Shown piece after piece: positions 57,415 through 63,715 of a stretch of 64,000 nucleotides of DNA; the first letter of the stretch is position 1, and every line of letters starts with the position of its first letter. A program made the translations under genes and the position numbers. This DNA comes from Flavobacterium circumlabens (GTDB taxonomy: Bacteria; Bacteroidota; Bacteroidia; Flavobacteriales; Flavobacteriaceae): contig NZ_SLWA01000008.1 in the NCBI RefSeq assembly GCF_004345565.1, forward strand, positions 1-64,000, in the 5' to 3' direction. The notes under the pieces are model-generated. The model was given only the letters and a program-made list of their open reading frames with translations. It was not told the origin of the DNA and did no database searches.

Positions 57415-57495
57415 GGTGCTAAGGTTCTGAGTTACTAAGTTGCTAAGATTTAAGTGTTTTTACTTAGAACCTTAGCAACTTAGAATCTTAGTACC
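57415..57495. repeat. GGTTCTGAGTTACTAAG hairpin element
   Basis: 25-base arms at 57415-57439 and 57471-57495 that pair with a few mismatches; the words are GCTAAGGTTCTGAG and CTTAGAACCTTAGC. It fills the gap between the DJ-1 gene and the alcohol dehydrogenase and matches the wording near 25160. Confidence 0.75.
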
Positions 57496-58266
57496 TTATT
57501 TATTTAATTGTTGTAATAATTTACCTGCTACTAATTTAGACGAAGCCGGATTTTGTCCTGTAATTAAAAGCCCGTCTTCAACAGCGTAAGGCTGCCAGTT
57601 TCCTATTTTAGAGAATTTTGCGCCATTTTGAGTTAAAGCATCTTCAAGTAAGAAAGGAACAACTTTGGTTAGGCCCACTGCTTCTTCCTCTTCATTGGTA
57701 AAACCGGTCACTTTTTTACCCTTAACCAAATATTCGCCTTTTACTTTTACATTTTTCAACACTGCAGGAGCGTGACAAACAAAAGCAACGGGTTTATTGT
57801 GCGTGTAAAAAGATTCGATCAAAGCAATTGAATTTTTATCTTCCACTAAATCCCAAAGCGGTCCGTGACCTCCCGGATAGAATACAGCATCGTAATCTTT
57901 CTGGTTGATAGTGGAAAGCTTATGCGTGTTTTTTAGTTTTTCCTGTAATGTTTTATCGGCATCGAAACGTTTGGTGTCTTCGGTCGCAGAAGAAGGATCC
58001 GCACTTTTAGGATCAATTGGGGGCTGACCTCCAAGTGGAGAAGCAATTGTAATTTCGATTCCCTGATCTAATAACTCATAATAAGGTGCAGCAAATTCTT
58101 CTGACCAAAATCCTGTTTTTTCTCCTGTGTTGCCCAGTTTATCATTACTGGTTACAACAAATAATACTTTTTTCATACCTTTTTTATTTGATTTTTGAGC
58201 TGTAGCGGAAAAGCTTACGGCTGTGAATGCTATGATCGCAAGTAATGCTATTTTTTTCATGTTCAT
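57496..58266 (-). CDS. Exported DJ-1/PfpI (Hsp31-like) family protein
   Basis: 256 residues. A signal peptide is clear (MNMKKIALLAIIAFTAVSFSATAQ). The DJ-1/PfpI domain follows: 'KKVLFVVTSN', 'TGFWSEEFAAPYYELL' with the conserved Glu, 'YDAVFYPGGHGPLWDL' and the catalytic C164-H165 in 'VAFVCHAPAVL'. Hsp31-like members act as glyoxalase III or chaperones and are usually cytoplasmic; export is unusual. A shorter form from Met31 would be cytoplasmic. Divergent LysR regulator 79 bp away. Confidence 0.87.
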   Translation of the reverse strand: MNMKKIALLAIIAFTAVSFSATAQKSNKKGMKKVLFVVTSNDKLGNTGEKTGFWSEEFAAPYYELLDQGIEITIASPLGGQPPIDPKSADPSSATEDTKRFDADKTLQEKLKNTHKLSTINQKDYDAVFYPGGHGPLWDLVEDKNSIALIESFYTHNKPVAFVCHAPAVLKNVKVKGEYLVKGKKVTGFTNEEEEAVGLTKVVPFLLEDALTQNGAKFSKIGNWQPYAVEDGLLITGQNPASSKLVAGKLLQQLNK

Positions 58267-58345
58267 TAATTTTAAACAAATTTACGCCATTAGTGATATT
58301 GGTAAAAATAAAATAAACTATGTTTGTTATAAATATATTTATGTC

Positions 58346-59251
58346 ATGGTAAATCTCGAATGGTACAGAACTTTTAAATCGGTTTATAAAAATGGTAATT
58401 TTTCTATTGCCGCCAAAGAATTGTTTATGAGTCAGCCCGCTGTAAGTCAGCAGATTGCTATGCTGGAGGCGCATGTTGGAAATAAATTATTTAATCGAAA
58501 ATCAAAAGGCGTAGAAGCTACCGAGTACGGTAAGTTACTCAATAATTTAATTATTGATGCACTGGATCGCCTTGAAAATGTCGAAACTACTTTTAGAGCA
58601 AAAGCCCAGGATTCGGTGCGATTAATTTCTGTTGGAGTTTCAAAAGATTTATTTAATAGTGTGGGAAGTACTTTAATTTCAAAATTTGACTTTATAGATT
58701 TTACGTTTGGAGATAATGATGCGCTTTTCGCCCTGGTCGATGCTAAAAAACTGGATTTTGCAATATTAACGAAGCAATTTGAAACTTTTGATACTATATA
58801 TGAAATCGTCGGAAAAATTAAACTGGTCATGGTGGCACCACTAAATTTAGATGCAGAAAAATTCCGTCAGATCTTAAAAACAGATAATTATACAGAAACG
58901 GAACAATGGCTTAATGAACAAAAATGGTATTGCCATGACGCGAGAATTTCGCATATAAAATTATTCTGGCTGCATGCGTTTAATAAAAAAAGACCCTCAA
59001 TGGTTCCTAATTATATTATTCCGTCAGAATCTGAAATGCTCGAAATGTTGTCCAGAAACTCTGGGGTTGCTATAACCTGGAATTGTAATGCAAGAAGATA
59101 TATTAAGGAAAATAAGCTGCAGTTGTTGTGGAATAGCTTCCATGTGCCGGAGGAGTTTGTGTATGTACTCGCTGCCAAAAACAACAATTTGAATTCCTTT
59201 TTTGACAGTATTTCTAAAGAATTAAAGCTGTTTTTTGGCAACAGATTGTAA
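58346..59251 (+). CDS. LysR-family transcriptional regulator
   Basis: 301 residues from ATG 58346 (MVNLEWYRTFKSVYKNGNFS); upstream in-frame Met codons would overlap the divergent DJ-1 gene and place unrelated residues before the HTH. The HTH spans 'FSIAAKELFMSQPAVSQQIAMLEAHVGNKLFNRKSKG'. The effector domain is less conserved and has 'VSKDLFNSVGSTLISKF'. The divergent layout suggests that it regulates the DJ-1/alcohol dehydrogenase genes and itself; the signal may be reactive aldehydes, which is inference. Confidence 0.88.
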   Translation: MVNLEWYRTFKSVYKNGNFSIAAKELFMSQPAVSQQIAMLEAHVGNKLFNRKSKGVEATEYGKLLNNLIIDALDRLENVETTFRAKAQDSVRLISVGVSKDLFNSVGSTLISKFDFIDFTFGDNDALFALVDAKKLDFAILTKQFETFDTIYEIVGKIKLVMVAPLNLDAEKFRQILKTDNYTETEQWLNEQKWYCHDARISHIKLFWLHAFNKKRPSMVPNYIIPSESEMLEMLSRNSGVAITWNCNARRYIKENKLQLLWNSFHVPEEFVYVLAAKNNNLNSFFDSISKELKLFFGNRL

Positions 59252-59284
59252 TTTTAAAACAGGTAAAAAAATCTTCTTTTTCTT

Positions 59285-59315
59285 TTGAGTGTATCGTTTG
59301 AAAAGGATAATTTTG
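59285..59315 (+). promoter_or_regulatory. Consensus promoter of the PKD lipoprotein gene
   Basis: TTG (59285-59287), 20 bases, then TAATTTTG (59308-59315). This fits the flavobacterial TTG-N17-23-TAnnTTTG pattern and lies 21 bases before the ATG. Confidence 0.7.
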
Positions 59316-59336
59316 ATAGACTAACTAAACTTTCCA

Positions 59337-59696
59337 ATGATGAAAAAGCTTACAATGATTTTAATGAGTACGCTGGTGTTTTTCGGGATTAATTCCTGTA
59401 GTAAACATGAGGATGAGGCAATATTTGATTGCCTGGCCGCATCAATTTATATTAAATTGCATAATTCGACGGATACCAATTTTCCAAAGCTAATGAATTA
59501 CTCCGTTGAATATACCGGAACTGGAACTTTAGCTGAAGTAAAATGGAACTTTGGTGATGGAACCACCGGAGCGGGTACGGTCGTTGCCCATATGTATACT
59601 GCAGCTGGAACCTATGAGGCTAAGGCCGATGTAACTATTAAAAAAGAGGGTTCGGAATGTACTTCCACGCTAAAGAGAACGGTGACGGTGGACTAG
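59337..59696 (+). CDS. Small PKD-domain lipoprotein
   Basis: 119 residues; the signal peptide ends in the lipobox GINSC. One PKD domain fills the rest, with 'VSYTGTGTLAEVKWNFGDGTTGAG'-like sequence: the 'WNFGDGTT' turn and 'HMYTAAGTYEAKADVTI' strand are diagnostic. No catalytic part. The lipid anchor places it in the envelope; role unknown. It has its own consensus promoter. Confidence 0.8.
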   Translation: MMKKLTMILMSTLVFFGINSCSKHEDEAIFDCLAASIYIKLHNSTDTNFPKLMNYSVEYTGTGTLAEVKWNFGDGTTGAGTVVAHMYTAAGTYEAKADVTIKKEGSECTSTLKRTVTVD

Positions 59697-59723
59697 AAGC
59701 AGATAGAAAAACAAAATGTACAG

Positions 59724-59776
59724 GAGAGTCAATTTCATGATTTATTGCACAAGCATTAATTATGAAATTGACTCTC
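59724..59776. repeat. 15-bp perfect inverted repeat upstream of the NrtR-like gene
   Basis: GAGAGTCAATTTCAT (59724-59738) and ATGAAATTGACTCTC (59762-59776), 23 bases apart. There is no T run on the right, so it is a poor plus-strand terminator. The right arm ends six bases before the -7 element of the next gene, so it may be regulatory. Confidence 0.6.
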
Positions 59777-59782
59777 ATTCGT

Positions 59783-59790
59783 TATATTTG
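59783..59790 (+). promoter_or_regulatory. -7 element that decides the start of the NrtR-like gene
   Basis: TATATTTG. A GTG at 59790 would put the start inside the promoter element, so the ATG at 59811 is preferred. A TTG lies 12 bases upstream, closer than usual. Confidence 0.5.
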
Positions 59791-59810
59791 TGAGATATGA
59801 TTTTTTAATT

Positions 59811-60503
59811 ATGGAAAATTTTCAAAATATTCGAATTGCTGTTGACGCCATTGTTTTTGGATATAAAAACAACAATTTGTATGTGCTTTTAATCGAACAG
59901 AAATTTGGTTCAGCCGAGAAATATTGGGCTTTACCGGGAGGATTAGTAAAATCGGAAGAGTCTTTAAGCGATGCTGTTATAAGAGAATTGCATGAAGAAA
60001 CCAATGTACAGCTGACTTTCATGGAGCAGCTTTACACTTTTGGGGATGATATTAAAAGAGATTCCAGAAACCGTGTTATTTCGGTAGCTTATTATGCACT
60101 GGTAGATGCTTCAAATCTGGAAATTAAGGCAGATACTGATGCCGAAAAAGTGCAATGGTTTAAAATAGATGGAATTCCTTCTTTGGCTTTTGATCATAAT
60201 TTAATAGTAAAAAGTGCAATCGCAAGACTAAAAGGAAAACTGACTTACGAACCCATTGGTTTCGATTTACTTCCGGATGAATTTCTGTTTTCGGATCTTG
60301 AAAACCTCTATTGCACCATTCTGGAAAAGGAAATTGACCGTCGAAACTTCAGGAAAAAAATACTCAGTTACGGCTTTTTAGATCAAACGGAGCACTTTTC
60401 TCCGATAAAAAGCGGTCGTCCGGCAAAACTTTTCAGATTTAATAAATTGAAATACAATGAATTAATTGAAAAGGGCTTTCATTTTGAAATAAAGTTTGCG
60501 TAA
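59811..60503 (+). CDS. Nudix-type transcriptional regulator (NrtR-like) of the ADP-ribose operon
   Basis: 230 residues from ATG 59811. The Nudix domain (about 5-140) has 'YWALPGGLVKSEESLSDAVIRELHEETNV'-like sequence: the box is G-x5-E-x7-REL-x-EE with only the late Gly replaced by Asn. The winged-helix domain (about 150-230) has 'PIGFDLLPDEFLFSDLENLY', 'RRNFRKKIL' and 'RPAKLFRFN'. NrtR repressors bind ADP-ribose or related NAD metabolites and control NAD genes. The next gene starts 72 bp downstream behind two palindromes, so it very probably controls the operon that follows. Unlike the two Nudix regulators at 27442-28892, its hydrolase box is largely kept. Confidence 0.87.
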   Translation: MENFQNIRIAVDAIVFGYKNNNLYVLLIEQKFGSAEKYWALPGGLVKSEESLSDAVIRELHEETNVQLTFMEQLYTFGDDIKRDSRNRVISVAYYALVDASNLEIKADTDAEKVQWFKIDGIPSLAFDHNLIVKSAIARLKGKLTYEPIGFDLLPDEFLFSDLENLYCTILEKEIDRRNFRKKILSYGFLDQTEHFSPIKSGRPAKLFRFNKLKYNELIEKGFHFEIKFA

Positions 60504-60515
60504 TTTTTACACAAA
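60495..60515. promoter_or_regulatory. Candidate operator 1 of the ADP-ribose operon
   Basis: TTTGCGT (60495-60501), seven bases, ACACAAA (60509-60515): one mismatch from a perfect palindrome. It overlaps the stop codon of the NrtR-like gene and lies just upstream of the -33 TTG. Confidence 0.55.
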
Positions 60516-60519
60516 ACAA

Positions 60520-60549
60520 TTGTCCAACAAAATATTAAATGTATATTTG
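60520..60549 (+). promoter_or_regulatory. Consensus promoter of the ADP-ribose operon
   Basis: TTG (60520-60522), 19 bases, TATATTTG (60542-60549), 26 bases before the first ATG. It fits the Bacteroidota consensus exactly. Confidence 0.75.
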
Positions 60550-60566
60550 CGTATAATTAACGCAAA
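60546..60566. promoter_or_regulatory. Candidate operator 2 of the ADP-ribose operon
   Basis: TTTGCGT (60546-60552), seven bases, ACGCAAA (60560-60566): perfect seven-base arms. It overlaps the end of the -7 element and the start of transcription, where a bound repressor would block initiation. It is the same motif as operator 1, 51 bp away. Confidence 0.65.
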
Positions 60567-60575
60567 CTAAAGATT

Positions 60576-61403
60576 ATGATACTTAATTTAGACCCCAATT
60601 TTAAACCATTTACAGGTCAGAAAGAAATAGAATTTAAAAATTTTATTTTTTCAGGCGGAGAACCACACATCAAAATTAATCCTGATTTTGATGTTAATCA
60701 GGCTGTAACCATTACACATCGTTTAAATTCATTCAATGATTTAGGGTTATTGTGCCTGACAGTAGATGCTTTAAGACGGATGGAGGTGAAAGTGATAAGT
60801 CTTTTTATTCCGTACTTTCCGGCAGCGCGTCAGGACAGAGTAATGATCAAAGGGGAACCTTTATCTGTAAAAGTCTATGCCGATATCATAAACGGAATGC
60901 AGTTAGAAAAAGTTTTTGTTTTTGATGCGCATTCTGAAGTTACACCGGCATTGGTTAACAATTGCGAAGTGATTCCAAACCATACTTTCATTCAAACGGT
61001 TATAAAGACAATTGGCAACGATGTAAAATTAATTTCTCCCGACGGAGGAGCTTTGAAAAAAATCTACAAAGTTTCTGAATTTCTAGGTGGTGTTGACGTT
61101 GTAGAGTGCAGCAAAAGCCGTGATGTAAAAACAGGAAAACTATCTGGTTTTAAGGTCTATGAAGACGATTTACAGGGCATCGATTGTTTGATTGTCGATG
61201 ATATTTGCGACGGAGGAGGAACATTTGTTGGTTTAGCGGAAGAATTAAAAAGCAAAAATGCAGGAAAACTATATCTGGCAGTAAGCCACGGAATTTTCAA
61301 CAAAGGTCTTGAAGTTTTAGATTGTTTTGAAAAAATATTCACAACGAATTCTTTTAAAGATTTTGACGAAGAAAAGGTGGAGGTCGTAAAATTGAAATTA
61401 TGA
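60576..61403 (+). CDS. PRPP-synthetase-like protein (ribose-phosphate pyrophosphokinase family), divergent
   Basis: 275 residues, shorter than the usual 310 or so. Family motifs are present: 'PYFPAARQDR' (79-88), 'FDAHS' (116-120) and the PRPP loop 'VDDICDGGGT' (207-216), plus 'SKSRD' where canonical enzymes have the KxRR flexible loop. The reaction is pyrophosphate transfer from ATP to ribose 5-phosphate in the family. In an ADP-ribose setting the acceptor could be ADP-ribose, as in phage-borne NAD-rebuilding enzymes related to this fold; that is inference. It overlaps the next gene by four bases. No nicotinamide phosphoribosyltransferase gene (nadV) is present in the window, although it is the common partner. 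Confidence 0.8.
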   Translation: MILNLDPNFKPFTGQKEIEFKNFIFSGGEPHIKINPDFDVNQAVTITHRLNSFNDLGLLCLTVDALRRMEVKVISLFIPYFPAARQDRVMIKGEPLSVKVYADIINGMQLEKVFVFDAHSEVTPALVNNCEVIPNHTFIQTVIKTIGNDVKLISPDGGALKKIYKVSEFLGGVDVVECSKSRDVKTGKLSGFKVYEDDLQGIDCLIVDDICDGGGTFVGLAEELKSKNAGKLYLAVSHGIFNKGLEVLDCFEKIFTTNSFKDFDEEKVEVVKLKL

Positions 61404-62221
61404 ATAAAAATTATAGAGTAGAAATAGCCAATAAAACCTTAGAAATTGTGAAAAATGGTTTTTATGAGTTTAGTGGGAAAAAGATTGACATAGAAAAAGA
61501 ACTCAAACAATCCATAGGAAATACGTTTACAATTATGCCAGAAGATTGGGATGCAATATTGAAAATCCCAATTGAAAATAAGTTTGAGACAGAAATTGTT
61601 TCAAAGAATTGTTCGACAATTGAAGCAATATTTCAAGAGGAAAATGGCAAAATTGGTGTCTTGAATTTCGCTTCTGCAAAAAATCCCGGCGGTGGATTTT
61701 TAGGAGGTGCTTCCGCTCAGGAAGAAAGTTTGGCGAGGTCCTCAAATCTTTATGAAACGCAAATCAAAGATAAAAAGATGTATGATTTTAATAAAAATCA
61801 ATCTTCATTTTTATATTCAGATTACATGATTTATAGTCCCAATGTTTTGTTTTGGAACGATGATAGCGGAAATTATCTTGAAAAACCATTAGTTGCAGAC
61901 ATAATCACATCGCCGGCACCAAATAAAGGCGCGATGCTGCAACATAACAGGAAAGAAGAAATCGAACAAATAGAAAAGGTTTTTAGAAAGAGAATGGACG
62001 AAGTATTGGCCATTGCTTCAAAGCAAAAAATCGACTCATTGATTTTGGGAGCCTGGGGATGCGGTGTTTTTAGAAATGAACCAAAAGATGTAGCACATTT
62101 ATTCAAAGAAGTTATTTCAGAAAAATATGCAGGGGCTTTTAAAAAAATAGTTTTTGCAGTATTGGACACTTCTGAAAAAAAATCAAATTTCAGGCATTTC
62201 GAAGATGCTTTTAAAAAATAA
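61400..62221 (+). CDS. PARG-type macrodomain protein (TIGR02452/DUF2263)
   Basis: 273 residues. An N-terminal helical segment of about 80 residues leads to a macrodomain with 'GVLNFASAKNPGGGF'. The signature G97-G-G-x7-Q107-E-E is the catalytic motif of bacterial poly(ADP-ribose) glycohydrolases. 'ADIITSPAPNKG' and 'LILGAWGCGVFRNEP' further define the fold. It probably removes ADP-ribose from modified targets. The start overlaps the preceding stop (ATGA), and the next gene begins three bases after its stop. Confidence 0.88.
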   Translation: MNKNYRVEIANKTLEIVKNGFYEFSGKKIDIEKELKQSIGNTFTIMPEDWDAILKIPIENKFETEIVSKNCSTIEAIFQEENGKIGVLNFASAKNPGGGFLGGASAQEESLARSSNLYETQIKDKKMYDFNKNQSSFLYSDYMIYSPNVLFWNDDSGNYLEKPLVADIITSPAPNKGAMLQHNRKEEIEQIEKVFRKRMDEVLAIASKQKIDSLILGAWGCGVFRNEPKDVAHLFKEVISEKYAGAFKKIVFAVLDTSEKKSNFRHFEDAFKK

Positions 62222-62224
62222 AAA

Positions 62225-62752
62225 ATGAAATATAAGATAGAAAATATAACTGCGGAAAGTAAGTTTTTATTTTTCTGGGGTCATCATCCCAACAAAGACG
62301 GAAGTATTTCTAAAACCTGTTTCAGCCAGTGGTGGTTAAGTCCTTTTGAAGTTGATAATGTAACGTATAAAACTGCCGAACACTGGATGATGGCTAAGAA
62401 AGCCGAATTGTTTGGTGACAAAGCAATTTTCGAAAAAATAATCCACGCCAATTCTCCGGCTGAAGCTAAAAAACTTGGCCGTGAAGTTAAAAACTATGTA
62501 GATACGGTTTGGTTGGAAAACAGGTTTGAAATTGTTCGACAAGGGAATCTTTACAAGTTCAGTCAGAATGCAGCTTTAAAAGAATTTCTTATTCATACCA
62601 ACGAAAGAATTCTGGTTGAAGCGAGTCCTGTTGATCCTATTTGGGGAATTGGAATGGCAGCCGATCATACGGATATTCATAATCCCGAAAAATGGAAGGG
62701 ATTAAATCTTTTAGGTTTTGCTTTGATGGAGGTTAGGGATGAATTGAAATGA
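62225..62752 (+). CDS. NADAR-family protein (YbiA-like)
   Basis: 175 residues covering one NADAR domain: 'LFFWGHHPNK' (F16-H20), 'FSQWWLSPFEVD', 'AEHWMMAKKA' (E52-H53-W54) and 'VEASPVDPIWGIGMA' (E132, D137, W140). NADAR proteins act on ADP-ribosylated or N-glycosidic substrates; some reverse ADP-ribosylation of guanine and serve as antitoxins to DarT-like enzymes. The domain is complete. Position in an operon with a PARG and a macrodomain supports an ADP-ribose role over riboflavin metabolism. Confidence 0.88.
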   Translation: MKYKIENITAESKFLFFWGHHPNKDGSISKTCFSQWWLSPFEVDNVTYKTAEHWMMAKKAELFGDKAIFEKIIHANSPAEAKKLGREVKNYVDTVWLENRFEIVRQGNLYKFSQNAALKEFLIHTNERILVEASPVDPIWGIGMAADHTDIHNPEKWKGLNLLGFALMEVRDELK

Positions 62753-62759
62753 TTAAATT

Positions 62760-63173
62760 ATGGAAACAACAAGATTATATCGTCCGGTAGGATTGAAAGA
62801 AATGGAACTAATTGCAGAGACCGATTACAAATTATTTCCTCCAAGATTAGATTGGCAACCTATTTTTTATCCGGTAACGAATCAGGAATATGCTGAACAA
62901 ATTGCCTTTGAGTGGAATACGGTTGATGAGTTTTCCGGTTTTATTGGAGTTGTTACAGCTTTTGAAGTTAAAAATGCCTTTTTAGAAAAATATGAAGTTC
63001 AAAATGTAGGAGACAAAAATCATAATGAACTTTGGATTCCATCTGAAGATTTAGGCGAGTTTAATTTCAATATAGTGAATGGAATACAAGTCGTTAATGT
63101 TTATTTTACAGAACTTTCTTTTATATCTGAAAATAGCGAACTAAGAGATAAGCTAAATAGATTTAAAAAGTGA
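62760..63173 (+). CDS. Small ADP-ribosyltransferase-like protein ('ADP-ribosylation/crystallin J1' type)
   Basis: 137 residues. The start 'TTRLYRPVGLKEMELI' and the middle 'FPPRLDWQPIFYPVTNQEYAEQIAFEWN' match, from memory, a family automatically named 'ADP-ribosylation/crystallin J1'. It is not related in length or motif to the ADP-ribosylglycohydrolases of that name. An early Arg (R5 or R8) and a late 'ELWIPSEDL' could be the Arg and Glu of an ART-like fold, by analogy; this is not established. It sits 12 bases before a macrodomain gene, the order expected for a modifier and its eraser. Alternative: an ADP-ribose-binding accessory protein. Confidence 0.6.
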   Translation: METTRLYRPVGLKEMELIAETDYKLFPPRLDWQPIFYPVTNQEYAEQIAFEWNTVDEFSGFIGVVTAFEVKNAFLEKYEVQNVGDKNHNELWIPSEDLGEFNFNIVNGIQVVNVYFTELSFISENSELRDKLNRFKK

Positions 63174-63185
63174 TTTTAGAACTTT

Positions 63186-63656
63186 ATGAAAGATATTAAA
63201 TACATAAAAGGAGACGCAACATCTCCTCAATCAGAAAATAATAAAATCATTGTTCATGTCTGTAATGATATTGGAGGTTGGGGAAAAGGATTTGTAATGG
63301 CAATTTCCAAAAGATGGAAAAAACCGGAAAATCAATATAGAGAATGGTTTAAGTCAAAAGATGATTTTGAATTGGGAAAAGTTCAATTCGTTCGGGTTGA
63401 AGAAGATCTTTGGGTGGCTAATTTAATTGGTCAACATAAAATTAACAAAGATGAGAACGGAAATGCGCCAATTAGATATGATGCAATTGAAGAAGGCTTA
63501 AAACAAGTTGCTCTTTTTGCAGAAGAAAACAAAGCTAGTATTCATATGCCAAGAATTGGCTGTGGTTTAGCAGGAGGAAAGTGGGAGATGATAGAACCGA
63601 TTATCTTAAAAACACTTTCTGATAATAACATAGAAGTAACAGTTTATGATTTTTAG
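63186..63656 (+). CDS. TARG1/ALC1-like macrodomain protein
   Basis: 156 residues, a single macrodomain. 'IKGDATSP' (7-14), 'IVHVCNDIGGWGKGFV' with N27-D28 and the glycine loop 30-36, and 'IHMPRIGCGLAGGKW' (119-133) that forms the phosphate-binding loop. This subgroup includes TARG1-like and DarG-type hydrolases that remove ADP-ribose from proteins or DNA bases. It is distinct in sequence from the PARG-type protein two genes upstream. Confidence 0.88.
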   Translation: MKDIKYIKGDATSPQSENNKIIVHVCNDIGGWGKGFVMAISKRWKKPENQYREWFKSKDDFELGKVQFVRVEEDLWVANLIGQHKINKDENGNAPIRYDAIEEGLKQVALFAEENKASIHMPRIGCGLAGGKWEMIEPIILKTLSDNNIEVTVYDF

Positions 63657-63715
63657 ATAAACTGTTTTAATTAAAATAAAATAAACGCACAATGAAGATA
63701 TTGTGTACAAAATAA

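Noticed and set aside
58223..58345. Longer LysR start
   Set aside because: It overlaps the divergent DJ-1 gene and adds residues not expected before a LysR helix-turn-helix.
59790..59810. GTG start for the NrtR-like regulator
   Set aside because: It would lie within the -7 element TATATTTG; the ATG at 59811 fits the promoter.
60576..61403. Housekeeping Prs
   Set aside because: It is short, lies in an NAD/ADP-ribose operon and has an altered loop; a housekeeping enzyme would normally be encoded elsewhere.
62760..63173. Calling the small protein an ADP-ribosylglycohydrolase (true crystallin J1 family)
   Set aside because: It has 137 residues and none of the helical, acidic metal motifs of that roughly 300-residue family; the name similarity is historical.
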